Program-made: the position numbers and the translations under genes
The notes under the pieces: model-generated
Seen by the model: the letters and a program-made list of their open reading frames with translations, nothing else
The model's database searches: none
Told to the model about the DNA's origin: nothing
DNA from: Siphonodentalium dalli
Lineage: Eukaryota; Mollusca; Scaphopoda; Gadilida; Siphonodentaliidae
Length of the DNA stretch: 64,000 bases
NCBI GenBank assembly: GCA_032622095.1
Contig: CP136063.1
Location: 275,337,426 to 275,401,425 of the forward strand
Reading direction: 5' to 3'
Part shown: piece by piece, positions 33,946-43,952 of the stretch
Numbering within the stretch: the first letter of the stretch is position 1
Layout of the letters: each line of letters begins with the position of its first letter

Positions 33946-34001
33946 TGCATATATTCTGTTAAGTATAAAAGGAAATGGTCTCATCAGGGTACAGTCCCCC
34001 T

Positions 34002-34160
34002 TTAAATGGAGACTTACGCCAATTTCAATAAATTACCGTTAATAACAACGATGGAATATCGATACAGACAGAAAAATAGTTACTTTGAGTCGAATGTGTC
34101 TTCTGTTAACGTTCAGGTTAGCAGGTTATTTATATATGACCATAAAATAAGTTACGAATT
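34002..34160. mobile_element. S-family repeat, copy 1 (partial)
   Basis: Starts at a TTAA and continues CCAATTTCAATAAATTACCG, AGTTACTTTGAGTCGA, and GTTCAGGTTAGCAGGTTA. It aligns with the first ~150 bp of the element at 49450-50110. Directly before the TTAA stands GGGTACAGTCCCCCT, which resembles the other end of the same family. Two copies may therefore abut here. Confidence 0.65.
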
Positions 34161-34934
34161 TCCATGTTCAGGACGTAATTAAATGACGAATGATTATTGC
34201 GGATAATGGATTGGGTGATAAATGGCACACGTCGTGTAAAGATATGTTGATACGGGGCGTGAACTCAAGTCACTCCTTGACTATATCATCATCATCATTC
34301 ATTTATTCTCAAATCACCATATACATTGGTGTGTGTGTATATACATGTACATAAATCAATTGAACAGTATAGCATGTATATGAATAGAACACATTCGTGG
34401 GTGGGTGTAGGTACGGTATACGTGTAATCATGGAGGGTGGGGATAAAATAATCTCACGTGTTGTCATTGCATGATATATATATATACATATACATACATA
34501 TATGAATGAATAAATTATTGGATGAGGCATGTACACGTACATCTAGCATTTATAAAATACAAGGTGAACAATACAAATACAGTGTACACACCTACTCCGG
34601 GCGGTGATGTGACATAATGGCCGTCTTCCCATCACCGGCCAGGTAAAAATTAAAGGCATCAGTTTGTTTCCGTTTAGCAGCTCTTGTCAATATACTTGTG
34701 GTGTGTTTAAATGAAGTAAGATTTAGAAAGGCTAATTTATATGGTATACATCTCAATCGCAAGTCATGTCCATATCTTTACAAGTTAAACTAAAATATTG
34801 AGAGTGAAACAGTGTGATGTACAATTTATATCAGTTCAGGGAAGAGTCATGCGTTTTTGTACCTTCTCAACAAGTTACATTTCTAAATGCTTGCATATAC
34901 ATACACAATGTGTGCTATACGTACAATATGCAGT
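34161..34934. other. No gene recognised
   Basis: AT-rich with short (TATA)n and (ACAT)n runs near 34475-34500. A 77-codon minus frame at 34309-34542 has no motif. Confidence 0.35.
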
Positions 34935-35040
34935 AGGTTACTGATTGATACAGTATTTACAAGTATAAATTAAAATATGCGTACATATACATACACACAC
35001 ATATACATACACATACATATATATGCATATATGCATATTA
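34935..35040. repeat. CATA/TATA-rich low-complexity DNA
   Basis: ACATATACATACACACACAT and related runs, ending in ATATATGCATATATGCATAT just before a foldback element. Confidence 0.8.
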
Positions 35041-35043
35041 TAA

Positions 35044-35183
35044 GTTACAGGGCGAGTTGTTGCCGGATACGGTGTCATATGAGGCGAAGTGGGAATAATA
35101 TCGGGCGAGGCGCTAGCCGAGCCCGATATTAATCTCGCTGAGCCTCATATGTCACCGTAGCCGGCAACAACGAGCCCTGTAAC
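35044..35183. mobile_element. Foldback MITE with GTTACAGGGC ends
   Basis: A 140-bp palindrome with ~65-bp arms. It begins GTTACAGGGCGAGTTGTTGC and ends GGCAACAACGAGCCCTGTAA-C. The centre is ATATCGGGC...GCCCGATAT. It is GC-richer than its flanks. Only one copy lies in the window. No coding capacity. Confidence 0.85.
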
Positions 35184-35799
35184 GATTTTATCATGTCACT
35201 CACATATCATGTTTTCCGTGTGAGAATTTGAATTACTTATACGAAGTTCATTACCTGCCAGTAAGTAAATTTGTTGTCTATGGCTATTAACTTATGTAAC
35301 GTCACAGTGACGCGTCATGGGCGTTGAACGTCAACGCATTGAGTCAATGGCTAATCACCAGAAGCGGGACAACAAACTTGAGTTTGATAGTTAATTTATG
35401 AGTGTTTAGAATTTCTCAAATATATCACATGCAGGTTTTGGTATATGGTACTAAGTCTTTAAATGAACAGAACTTGATTTCCGACAGATATCCCTTTTCT
35501 TGGCGCCAAAATACATCGAAAATATACCCGAGGCGGCAGAGTTCCATGAAAAACAAAATGGCGGACACCGACCCCATATGGGAACCCTGAGGGGGGATAT
35601 GGATTCCATATGGGACGGGCTACAAAGATGACGACCCGATGTCTCCTGATATGCCTCTACCAACGGAGCGTCCTCATTGGTCGATCCAACCAGGTGACAT
35701 GATAAATATATATACATATATTTGTAATACGACCCTGCCTAACTATTCTTAAAAGCCATGTCCTGATTGGCCAGTGGCCCGAGTTACCATGGCTATCTC
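35184..35799. other. No gene recognised
   Basis: Frames at 35402-35590 (plus) and 35451-35717 (minus) show no motif. Near 35566-35615 CCATATGGGA occurs twice as a local repeat. Confidence 0.35.
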
Positions 35800-35905
35800 G
35801 TTCCAGTTTTGTGGTACAATTCTACTTTTTCCAATTGTACCACGAAAAAAATCGGTTTATTCAGCTCGCCGCACGCGACTTTTCCCGTCTTTTCTAACTC
35901 CGCGC
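35800..35905. mobile_element. Possible K-family fragment with small hairpin
   Basis: TTTTGTGGTACAATTCTAC and AATTGTACCACGAAAAAAA pair as a hairpin. They are followed by TCGGTTTATTCAGCTCGCCG and CACGCG. The order GTACCACAAAAAA, CTGATTG, CGC.ACGCG also occurs in the foldback at 36608-36750. It is a weak match. Confidence 0.35.
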
Positions 35906-36607
35906 AAACGGGGCATCAACGGAGTACACCCGCAACCCTTTGAATTTTGCTACATCTTGACAATCTTGCGAATTTTCTAGCGATTTGTCGCTTGAAACCA
36001 GTTTGGTTGCCAATGAATATGGTCCAAATGATGTTATGGTATATTGATATATGTTACGACCAAAGAAAGTTACTTAATAAGTATATTAAATGACAAAATA
36101 AATCCATGCATGGGGCCGGGCTGTGCATTCGTCGATTCGAATCTCGATCATATTCGATATTTCGGAATCAAGTTGAAAATGAAAGCGTTTGTTCACCAGT
36201 ACAGAAGGGGAATAAGATTAGTTTAGTAAACTAGATCATTTAGATCGCTTTGTGTAAGGAAATTGGTCCATAGTCGATTATCATATATTCATGTTGTCCC
36301 AACAACGTTCAAAACAGAAATGACCGCAATCGTATGTCCTGTACAATTTAAATGAAACGCACGGGCGCCGCTGAAAACACATCGTTTTTTAGCCAATCAC
36401 AACGATTATTTCTAGAAGAGGTGCCTCGAAAAGTCAACGGGGGAATTTCATGACAAGACATTACTAGAGTACTCCATGCAAAGAAATCGAGTACGCCCAA
36501 TACGAATTACACCACGAAATGTTTTCTCACCTGAGACCGAAAAAGCGCAGTATTTCGTTGACTATTCAGTCGAATTGTGACCATAAACTTTCAGTCGTAT
36601 TACAAAA
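35906..36607. other. No gene recognised
   Basis: No gene or array. The last 40 bp carry TTCAGTCGAATTGTGACC and TTCAGTCGTATTACAAAAGA, a local duplication bordering the next foldback. Confidence 0.35.
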
Positions 36608-36750
36608 GAAATAAATACACGGTGTATCGGTGTGTATGGTCAAGTTGTACCACAAAAAACTGATTGTAGGACTCCGCTACGCGTCGTCCTACAATCAGTT
36701 TTTTGTGGTACAACTTGACCATACACACCTCTACACCGTGTATTTATTTC
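36608..36750. mobile_element. Near-perfect foldback, GAAATAAA-ended family (K), copy 1
   Basis: 143 bp, almost entirely self-complementary. The left end is GAAATAAATACACGGTGTAT and the right end is TACACCGTGTATTTATTTC. Inner arms carry TCAAGTTGTACCACAAAAAA and CTGATTGTAGGAC around the centre TCCGCTACGCGTCG. A decayed relative lies at 15913-16062. High arm identity argues for recent activity or arm conversion. Confidence 0.85.
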
Positions 36751-36754
36751 TTAA

Positions 36755-36865
36755 ATATACACATATACACACCCACATACATACACACCCTCACATAATA
36801 CACATACATATATATGCATATACACATATACACACCCACATACATACACACACATACATATACTA
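36755..36865. repeat. CA/CATA-rich microsatellite
   Basis: Two tracts of ACACATATACACACCCACAT followed by ACATACACAC, separated by a TATATATGCATA stretch. Confidence 0.85.
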
Positions 36866-37139
36866 GCATCAATACAAGGTACATGTGAGAGAGCAAGATT
36901 CGTAGACAATATTCAGGGAAGGGGTTGTGTATTTTATAGCGCAGTTTAACGGGGGAATTCGCAATAGTACGTTATGGTAATGTATATTAATAAAATAGTG
37001 TGATAGTAGTAAAATAATAAAATCTTTAAATGCGACATAAGAGGGATTTATGCATGCAAAGGTATTTTACGACACATAATTCGTGGGGGTTTGTGGTGTA
37101 ATAGTACGAACACTCAATTTGAGACTATTAATTTTTTTT

Positions 37140-38015
37140 ATTTATTGATTTGTGCAGTCAGAACAATAGGGATTTTCACAGTTGACTTTACTTTTATAGT
37201 TCTCAAGATAACCATCTACTATAAGTCGTTTGAACGTAACTCTAGGACCAGAATTTGTTATGGGGGGCGGCAACGAATTCCAGGTAGTTGGGATTTGGTG
37301 AAGTGGCAATCGCTCAGTATAGTTGATCCTTGGTGTCTTATGTACAAGATCGTTTACTTGGCGAGAAGCCCTGCCAGTCCGCGGGGTATTTTCCAGGAGA
37401 GTGTCTAGGGAGTAAGGCAGTAGCCCATTTTTCCAGTCGTATGCCATAAGGGATGCTTTCAATGAGTATAGGTTACGAACTTTCAATATTTTACTTCGTT
37501 TAAATAGTGGTTCCGTGTGGAAATTATATTTAGCATTATTTATCAGCCTAATGGCCCTTTTTTGTAATTTGAATAATTGTTCAATATCTGTCGAGACACC
37601 CCAAACTTCAATTCCATAGGATAGTTTGCTATGTATAAGAGAGTCATATATGCGTTATAATGCGTTTCTTGGAAGAAAGCGTTTTGCTCTATTTAGACAA
37701 TGTATAGTTTTAGATATTTTACTTCGGAGATAGTCAGTGTGATTCTTGAATCCAGGTTTTCGTCTAAATGAATAGCGAGAAATTTGAAAGATGGATCGCC
37801 CACTAAAGCACTTACGGGTTGGACACATTGCTCATTTAATTTCAGTTTGTTACGAACAAGATAGCTCCTGTCAGATTTGGCGTTAAATATCATATACTTC
37901 GACTTAGATGCATTTAGAACGAGTTTGTTTGCAGTAGACCATTGGAAAATGTTGTATAGTTCAGTGTTTGCGTATATGGGGACAATTGAATATAGACTAT
38001 ATACTTGGAAAAAAT
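37140..38015 (-). pseudogene. Degenerate LINE reverse transcriptase (C-terminal part)
   Basis: On the minus strand: ELYNIFQWSTANKLVLNASK then SKYMIFNAKS, FKFLAIHLDENL, a frameshift, SKISKTIHCLNRAKRFLP, RIYDSLIHSKLSYGIEVWGV, QLFKLQKRAIRLINNAKYNF, HTEPLFKRSKILKVRNLYSL, and a C-terminal piece with TTWNSLPPPI and a terminal Cys cluster (CENPYCSDC). These are the thumb and C-terminal segments of a LINE RT of the type that ends in 'WNSLP'. That is a different family from the 0.8-2.2 kb relic. There is one in-frame stop (NAL-stop-RIYD) and one or more frameshifts. The catalytic YADD part is missing beyond about 38.0 kb. Confidence 0.85.
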
Positions 38016-38976
38016 AGGGGTAGGACCTGGGTCGGGGTACTATGGGGGTGCATATGTAACTAGAGAGTCGTTACTGGGACCAATCGTCAAATTTATATTT
38101 AGGCGATGTTGTTTGCCAATACAATTATTTATTTCTGGGACTATTATGCATTTAGTATAACATTTATTTGATACATTAGCCTGCAAAATGTACAAGAATA
38201 TCTCGATGAAGAACATTCTATTTTTGCATTCCTTCTTATCTGCCAACTGTACTCAGCAGACAGTGAACTAATGGGAATCTGGTTACTTTATTCTACGAAC
38301 CAGATAATATAGAAACCAACAACATTTGAGAACAGTACTCCTTTAAAATTTTAAATTGAAAATAATAGCTGCAGTAGACACACGCTGTTAGCCCAATTAA
38401 ATCATATAATTATGTGGGATACGGATAAACGCGCCTAATGTTGCCAAGGCAAATGTCAGGCCCCTGAATGCAAATCCATTGTTCAGGTAAAAATTATACC
38501 CAATGAGTAACACTCCAAGCTTGAACTTGACGACGAATAAATTATGAGAATTCGCACCCTATTGAATTTTCTCACGGATCGATATTCTTGCGTATTGAAA
38601 TAATCGTTTCTAAATTGACTAATTGGAGCTAAATACATCCGTATCTTTGATGAAGGCGTCACAAATAACCGCAAGCTCGCTACTGGCGACTCCTGACGGG
38701 CCCACAACATTCACATAAGCTGTTATCTCGATGGCTTTGAGGTTTCTGATACCACTTGTAATGAGGTTGGAATGTTGTCCACTCCGCAGGTTTAGTCATA
38801 ACTATGTACGGGTGGTCTAGGATATCCCGGGTCTCACAATGGCTCTTCGACATTACCCCATCGAGAAAATTATCTTTGAAATGAGAGATGTTTTGTGAAA
38901 GTTTTATTTGCTTCGATGGTCATCGTCAAAGAAGCTATATAGTGGGATTTGTCGTCGATGTATGCATGGTATTCAA
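38016..38976. other. No gene recognised
   Basis: Minus frames at 38040-38246 and 38483-38710 have no motif. The first directly continues the LINE strand but does not read as RT. Confidence 0.35.
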
Positions 38977-39409
38977 TTAACCCTTTACCCAACAAAACGG
39001 CCAAAAACGCCCAAATAAAGCTTCAACAGCCTAAAATATCTTCCGTCTGTCTCAATAACGCCATACAAATATGGATATCATTGGAACCGGTTCATTGACC
39101 CCATTGTGATGGTTACAGTAATGCCCTGTGCCAATGCATTCTCTTACATATGCGAGTCGACCATAGGTCGCCTCGCATATATAAGAGAATGCATTGGCCT
39201 AAAAAACTCTTTTTTAACTCTTTTTACCATTTTTTTCTTACATTCTTTAACAATTTTTATAATATTTTTCTACATTCTTTGACAATGTTATCATTTTTAA
39301 TATGTGTTAAGCCAATGCATTCTCTTATATATGCGAGGCGACCTATGGTCGACTCGCATATATAAGTGAATGCATTGGCACAGGGTCGTTCTGTTGGGTA
39401 AAGGGTTAA
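38977..39409. mobile_element. TTAA-flanked MITE, A family, copy 5 (long form, complete)
   Basis: TTAA at 38977-38980 and 39406-39409. The left end is TTAACCCTTTACCCAACAAA; the right end is CTGTTGGGTAAAGGGTTAA. The long spacer (GCTTCAACAGCCTAAAATAT; GAACCGGTTCATTGACC) sits on the left. Palindromes lie at 39131-39197 and 39312-39378, with single-base decay in one arm of each. Confidence 0.9.
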
Positions 39410-39424
39410 TGAATTTCATTAGCT

Positions 39425-39655
39425 TTAACCCTTCTAATTGAGGAGCTTTCTGAAATTTTGCGAAAACCATGTGACAACGCATTATCTTATATATGTGAGT
39501 CTCCCATAGTGGGCCTCTCATATATAAAAGAATGCATAGGCATAGCAATATCTACATTTGTAAGCCAGTGCATTCTCATATATGCTAGGCTCCTTGTGGG
39601 AGACTCGCATGTATAAGATAATGCAATGGCACACGATCTTTAATGCTGCACCAGC
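39425..39655. mobile_element. TTAA MITE, C family, copy 2 (decayed)
   Basis: The left end is TTAACCCTTCTAATTGAGGA, then TTTTGCGAAAACCATGTGAC as in the C element at 19121. Two decayed hairpins (about 39471-39541 and 39565-39633) carry GAGTCTCCC and GGGAGACTC cores. TTAATGCTGCACCAGC follows and the terminal repeat is lost. It starts 16 bp after the A element ends. Confidence 0.7.
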
Positions 39656-39898
39656 CCATAAAAAGTCAAAAAATTAAAAGATCCAAATCATGGGTATTCC
39701 CCCTATTCATTCGACCGAGCGTACATAATATGACCTCGTGGCGCATCAAATAAAATATAAGGGACGCAATGATTGGGGTTGGGTTTGGTGTGAAATTTCA
39801 TGACAAAGACAAAGGCATTTGGAAATGTCATGATAGTAAATAGTTTGACATTGTCCTGGTAATTTAATTTTATAACCAATATAATGAAGTGTCTCAGT

Positions 39899-40187
39899 TT
39901 AACCCTACGCTGATTCTACCAATTACTTATAAAATTATACATTTGAATTGTCTTATTATTCATTTAGAGGGGTGTTCATGTCATAAAAGCAGACGGCAGA
40001 CAGAGACAATAGATTATACAAGAGCAAAAATGTTCGTATGCATTGATGAGAAATGTTCAGGTAATAAGTTCAACGATTTTTGTCGCCTGCTTCACGAAAA
40101 CCCCTCCAGATGAATAATAGACCCTTCCAATGTAAACTGAATTAGACTGAATTAGAGAATTCATTTAGTATATATAGAACGGATTAA
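39899..40187. mobile_element. TTAA-flanked MITE, D family, copy 4
   Basis: TTAA at 39899-39902 and 40184-40187. Long inner inverted repeats pair ATTCATTTAGAGGGGTGTTC with AACCCCTCCAGATGAATAAT; between them is AGGTAATAAGTTCAACGA. The last ~45 bp (TTCATTTAGTATATATAGAA) are duplicated once more at 40205-40252. Confidence 0.7.
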
Positions 40188-40204
40188 AGTAACATTTTAT
40201 GACT

Positions 40205-40252
40205 GAATTAGATAATTCATTTAGTATATATAGAAAGGATTAAAGTAACATT
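40205..40252. repeat. Tandem duplicate of the D-element right end
   Basis: GAATTAGATAATTCATTTAG then TATATATAGAAAGGATTAAA repeats the preceding 60 bp with few changes. Confidence 0.8.
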
Positions 40253-40796
40253 TTAACTTTCAGTTGCAAATTACGACCAATAGTTTATACTGTTCGAATT
40301 TGCTGGAATTATCACTTCTGTCTTCAGTTCTGCCTAAACTCCCCCCAACCCAACTCTGGTCATAGTTTTCAACAGTTGTAAATTTCAGGCCTGACACAAC
40401 ATTATTTGGAAATTTTACACCGCATTTAGGTTGAAATTGTTTGATTTTGCGACCAGTAATTAGTGGGGAATATTTTTCTACTTTTTTGGTCTGAAATTGT
40501 CATCAATTGGACATAAGATTTATATTATAAACAGTATACGCTAAAAACGTTTGCAGTGCATCCTATGGGAAACATTTACACCAGTGTAACCCCGATGTGT
40601 GGGGTAGCGTAATTAAATTCACCCAAATGGGTACATCACTCTGCAAATGTCCGTTACCGTATGATAAGGTCTGTGCGGTTTATATATGCAAAGTTTGATT
40701 TGAAGCCAATGTGTGTCATGTGTGGTCAATATTCAGCTTATACACCAGGCAAAAGGTAATCGAAAATAATTGCAATCACCACCATTCGCATGGCAC
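40253..40796. other. No gene recognised
   Basis: The strings CAACAGTTGTAAATTTCAGG and GGTCTGAAATTGTCATCA resemble, in inverted order, parts of 52790-52880. This may be an old repeat, but the match is weak. Confidence 0.35.
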
Positions 40797-42055
40797 AAAC
40801 ATCGCGAATATCCACAAATCCATCCACCAGTTAGGCGTAAAACGGTTACAAACATCGCGAATATCCACAAATCAATCCACCAGTTAGGGTACGTTCATAC
40901 ACAAACATCGCGAATATCCACAATTCAATCCACCAGTTAGGGTACGTTCATACACAAACATCGCGAATATCCACAAATCCATCCACCAGTTAGGCGTAAA
41001 ACGGTTACAAACATCGCGAATATCCACAAATCAATCCACCAGTTAGGGTACGTTCATACACAAACATCGCGAATATCCACAATTCAATCCACCAGTTAGG
41101 GTACGTTCATACACAAACATCGCGAATATCCACAAATCAATCCACCAGTTAGGGTACGTTCATACACAAACATCGCGAATATCCACAAATCAATCCACCA
41201 GTTAGGCGTAAAACGGGTACAAACATCGCGAATATCCACAAATCCATCCACCAGTTAGGCGTAAAACGGGTACAAACATCGCGAATATCCACAAATCAAT
41301 CCACCAGTTAGGCGTAAAACGGTACAAACATCGCGAATATCCACAATTCAATCCACCAGTTAGGGTACGTTCATACACAAACATCGCGAATATCCACAAA
41401 TCCATCCACCAGTTAGGCGTAAAACGGTTACAAACATCGCGAATATCCACAAATCCATCCACCAGTTAGGGTACGTTCATACACAAACATCGCGAATATC
41501 CACAAATCCATCCACCAGTTAGGCGTAAAACGGGTACAAACATCGCGAATATCCACAAATCAATCCACCAGTTAGGCGTAAAACGGGTACAAACATCGCG
41601 AATATCCACAAATCCATCCACCAGTTAGGCGTAAAACGGGTACAAACATCGCGAATATCCACAAATCAATCCACCAGTTAGGCGTAAAACGGGTACAAAC
41701 ATCGCGAATATCCACAAATCAATCCACCAGTTAGGCGTAAAACGGGTACAAACATCGCGAATATCCACAAATCAATCCACCAGTTAGGGTACGTTCATAC
41801 ACAAACATCGCGAATATCCACAAATCAATCCACCAGTTAGGGTACGTTCATACACAAACATCGCGAATATCCACAAATCAATCAACCAGTTAGGGTACGT
41901 TCATACACAAACATCGCGAATATCCACAAATCAATCCACCAGTTAGGGTACGTTCATACACAAACATCGCGAATATCCACAAATCAATCCACCAGTTAGG
42001 CGTAAAACGGGTACAAACATCGCGAATATCCACAAATCAATCCACCAGTTAGGCG
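40797..42055. repeat. 53-bp minisatellite with two unit types
   Basis: All units share AAACATCGCGAATATCCACA and CCACCAGTTAGG. The last third is either CGTAAAACGGGTAC (type A) or GTACGTTCATACAC (type B). I read the order as ABBABBBAAABABAAAAABBBBA plus a final partial unit, nearly 24 units in all. Unit length is 53 bp for both types; one A unit is 52. A minus frame over part of it (41202-41462) is an artefact. Confidence 0.95.
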
Positions 42056-42261
42056 AAATAGTTTAATTTGTTTTACAGCGCCTGCCAAAATGATGTAATG
42101 CACCCTAGAACATACCTTCTTTTGGTCTTTAATTGTGAATAATATTTCCTATAGTTTCTGTGTCTCTGACTCAAAATTAGTAGTTGTGTACCCCTGAATA
42201 TCTACAGAAAGTTCAGGGAAAAGATACATCATTCATGAAGGGAGCTGCGCTTGTGCAGAAT

Positions 42262-42345
42262 TAAATATCATGTGCCAGTGCATTCTCTTAGATATGCGTG
42301 TCTCCCATAAGGAGCCTCATAAGAATGCACTGGTATACAAGGTGA
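42262..42345. repeat. Isolated decayed hairpin module, C-type core
   Basis: GTGCCAGTGCATTCTCTTAG, TGTCTCCCATAAGGAGCCTC, and AAGAATGCACTGG. The outer arms and CTCCC...GGAG core match the C-family palindromes. No TTAA or terminal repeat is evident near it. Confidence 0.6.
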
Positions 42346-42390
42346 AGGTAAATATTGTTAGGTCAATTTATCTCATATATATTTTGAAGA

Positions 42391-42750
42391 CCTCTGTCTG
42401 TCTGTCTGTCTGTTTGTCTGTTTGTCTGTCATTAATACAAATCTACGATTCTCGACCGATCGGGACGAAACTTGGTACGTGTGTGTAGTTTTACCAGGCG
42501 GTGGTCCTTGTCGTATTGGCGAGCCCGTGCGACGCCGGTGCAGTGCATGCGCAGACGAGATCTCGGAACGGGTGGAGCTATCGACTTGAAATTTGGTATG
42601 TGAATGTATCTTGCCCCGGATACGAATTTTATCGGGTCGCCGAGCCCGTCCGACGCCAGCTTCGCGCATGCGCAGACCAGATCTCGGAAACGGGGAGAGC
42701 TATCGAGTTGAAATTTGGTTTTTGAATAGCCCGGACAACGTCGGGCTCAT
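42391..42750. repeat. (TCTG)n plus duplicated GC-rich repeat
   Basis: A CTGT/TTGT microsatellite (42391-42431) is followed by two ~120-bp copies. They share CGAGCCCGTGCGACGCC, GCATGCGCAGACGAGATCTC and GAGCTATCGACTTGAAATTT (second-copy variants: GTCCGACGCC, GACCAGATCTC, CGAGTTGAAATTT). The sequence is GC-rich against its flanks. It looks like a known style of invertebrate dispersed repeat but the class is not identified. Frames on both strands here are not genes. Confidence 0.75.
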
Positions 42751-43485
42751 CGGCTAGTTACCTTATATATGCGAAGAGTTAAAGACCCTATTCTTTTTGG
42801 AAGGTTTTGATGGTCAGACATCAACTTTGAACAAATGTAGTGTTATCACGTTTTTCCCAGGCGTCAATTGACTACCAATGATAAAAATGTGTTTATATTT
42901 CCGTTTCCGATATAGCAGTAGATGTTAAAGAGCTTAAATTTCTCTATTTAGGCCTTTTTGTCTATTTCCAGTATATTTTCGATAATTTAGAGGGTCTTCG
43001 CGATGACGTCGTGTTATACACAGGTCATTGATTGCAAACAATGTTCATGTTTATTTGCCTCTGTCACTAAAAATTTAAACAAATGTTGTGTCAAATAGGA
43101 TGAGATATTTAATCATCCCGACACATTTGCTTCCGAGGTATATGCAATGTTCTCTGTTGTGGACTGGTCAGTTGCATGATACAGGCTCCTGTGTGCATGC
43201 GCACTGAAAACTCTAATTTAACTTCTTGGCTCTTTTCCTATATACATCTTGTTGTATAGCTATAGGGCCTACCGGATTTAGAGGCTTATAAGGGGTCTAA
43301 ATATAGGAAAATAAGTATCTGGGGGACATAACGGCCAGTGTAGACTGTGTTGAATGTGGCATTGTACTGGTTTTATGGTTTAATTATTTTACAGCTTACA
43401 TTGAACTTCACAATTAAGTAAGAAATTTGTATGCTTAACACGAATTTCGTATTCAGTTCTGGGAAGGGCACCTCCATGTGTTGCC
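42751..43485. other. No gene recognised
   Basis: AT-rich with frequent stops. Confidence 0.4.
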
Positions 43486-43952
43486 TATATGTGACCCGCC
43501 ATATCAAATCCAGTCGTAAGTCGTGATTTTTTTACCCTGTGCCAATGCATTCTCTTATATATGCGAGTCGACCATAGGTCGCCTCGCATATATAAGAGAA
43601 TGCATTGGCCTAACAATTTTTTACAATTTTAATAATTTTTTCTTGTATTCTTTAACAATTTTATAATTTCACCCATACAGAGCCCCAGACGAACATGAGC
43701 AGACGACACTCTTCTATATGCTTCTATATATGTGTGGGGCTCCCTGCAGGGTAATGGATGTTTTTTATTTTATGTCCTAAAAATTGTAAGAAACATTTAT
43801 TTTAAAAAAATGATAAAAAATTGTTAGGCCAATGCATTCTCTTATATATGCGAGGCGACCTATGGTCGACTCGCATATATAAGAGAATGCATTGGCACAG
43901 GGTAAAAAAAATCCCGACTTACGACTGGATTTGATATGGCGGGTCACATATA
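43486..43952. mobile_element. MITE with GTGACCCGCC ends carrying two hairpins (F family)
   Basis: The terminal inverted repeats are GTGACCCGCCATATCAAATC...GTCGTAAGTCG and their complement at the right end (CGACTTACGACTGGATTTGA). Just inside them is ACCCTGTG-palindrome (43542-43608) and, mirrored, palindrome (43829-43895)-CACAGGGT. The hairpins are identical in type to those of the TTAA A family, yet the ends are unrelated and there is no TTAA. The centre holds TATATATGTGTGGGGCTCCC, perhaps a C-type half hairpin. Flanking TATAT/ATATA may be the target site. Confidence 0.85.

Noticed and set aside
40366-40510. Inverted relationship with 52780-52880
   Set aside because: Only short strings match (around AACAGTTG and GTCTGAAAT). 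This is too weak to claim a repeat pair without alignment.
40797-42055. Repeat-spacer array suggested by two alternating tails
   Set aside because: Only two tail types recur many times; true spacers would be unique. It is a two-type minisatellite.
42373-42725. Coding frames in the GC-rich duplicated repeat
   Set aside because: Frames exist on both strands across a tandem duplication next to a (TCTG)n tract, and no protein family was recognised.
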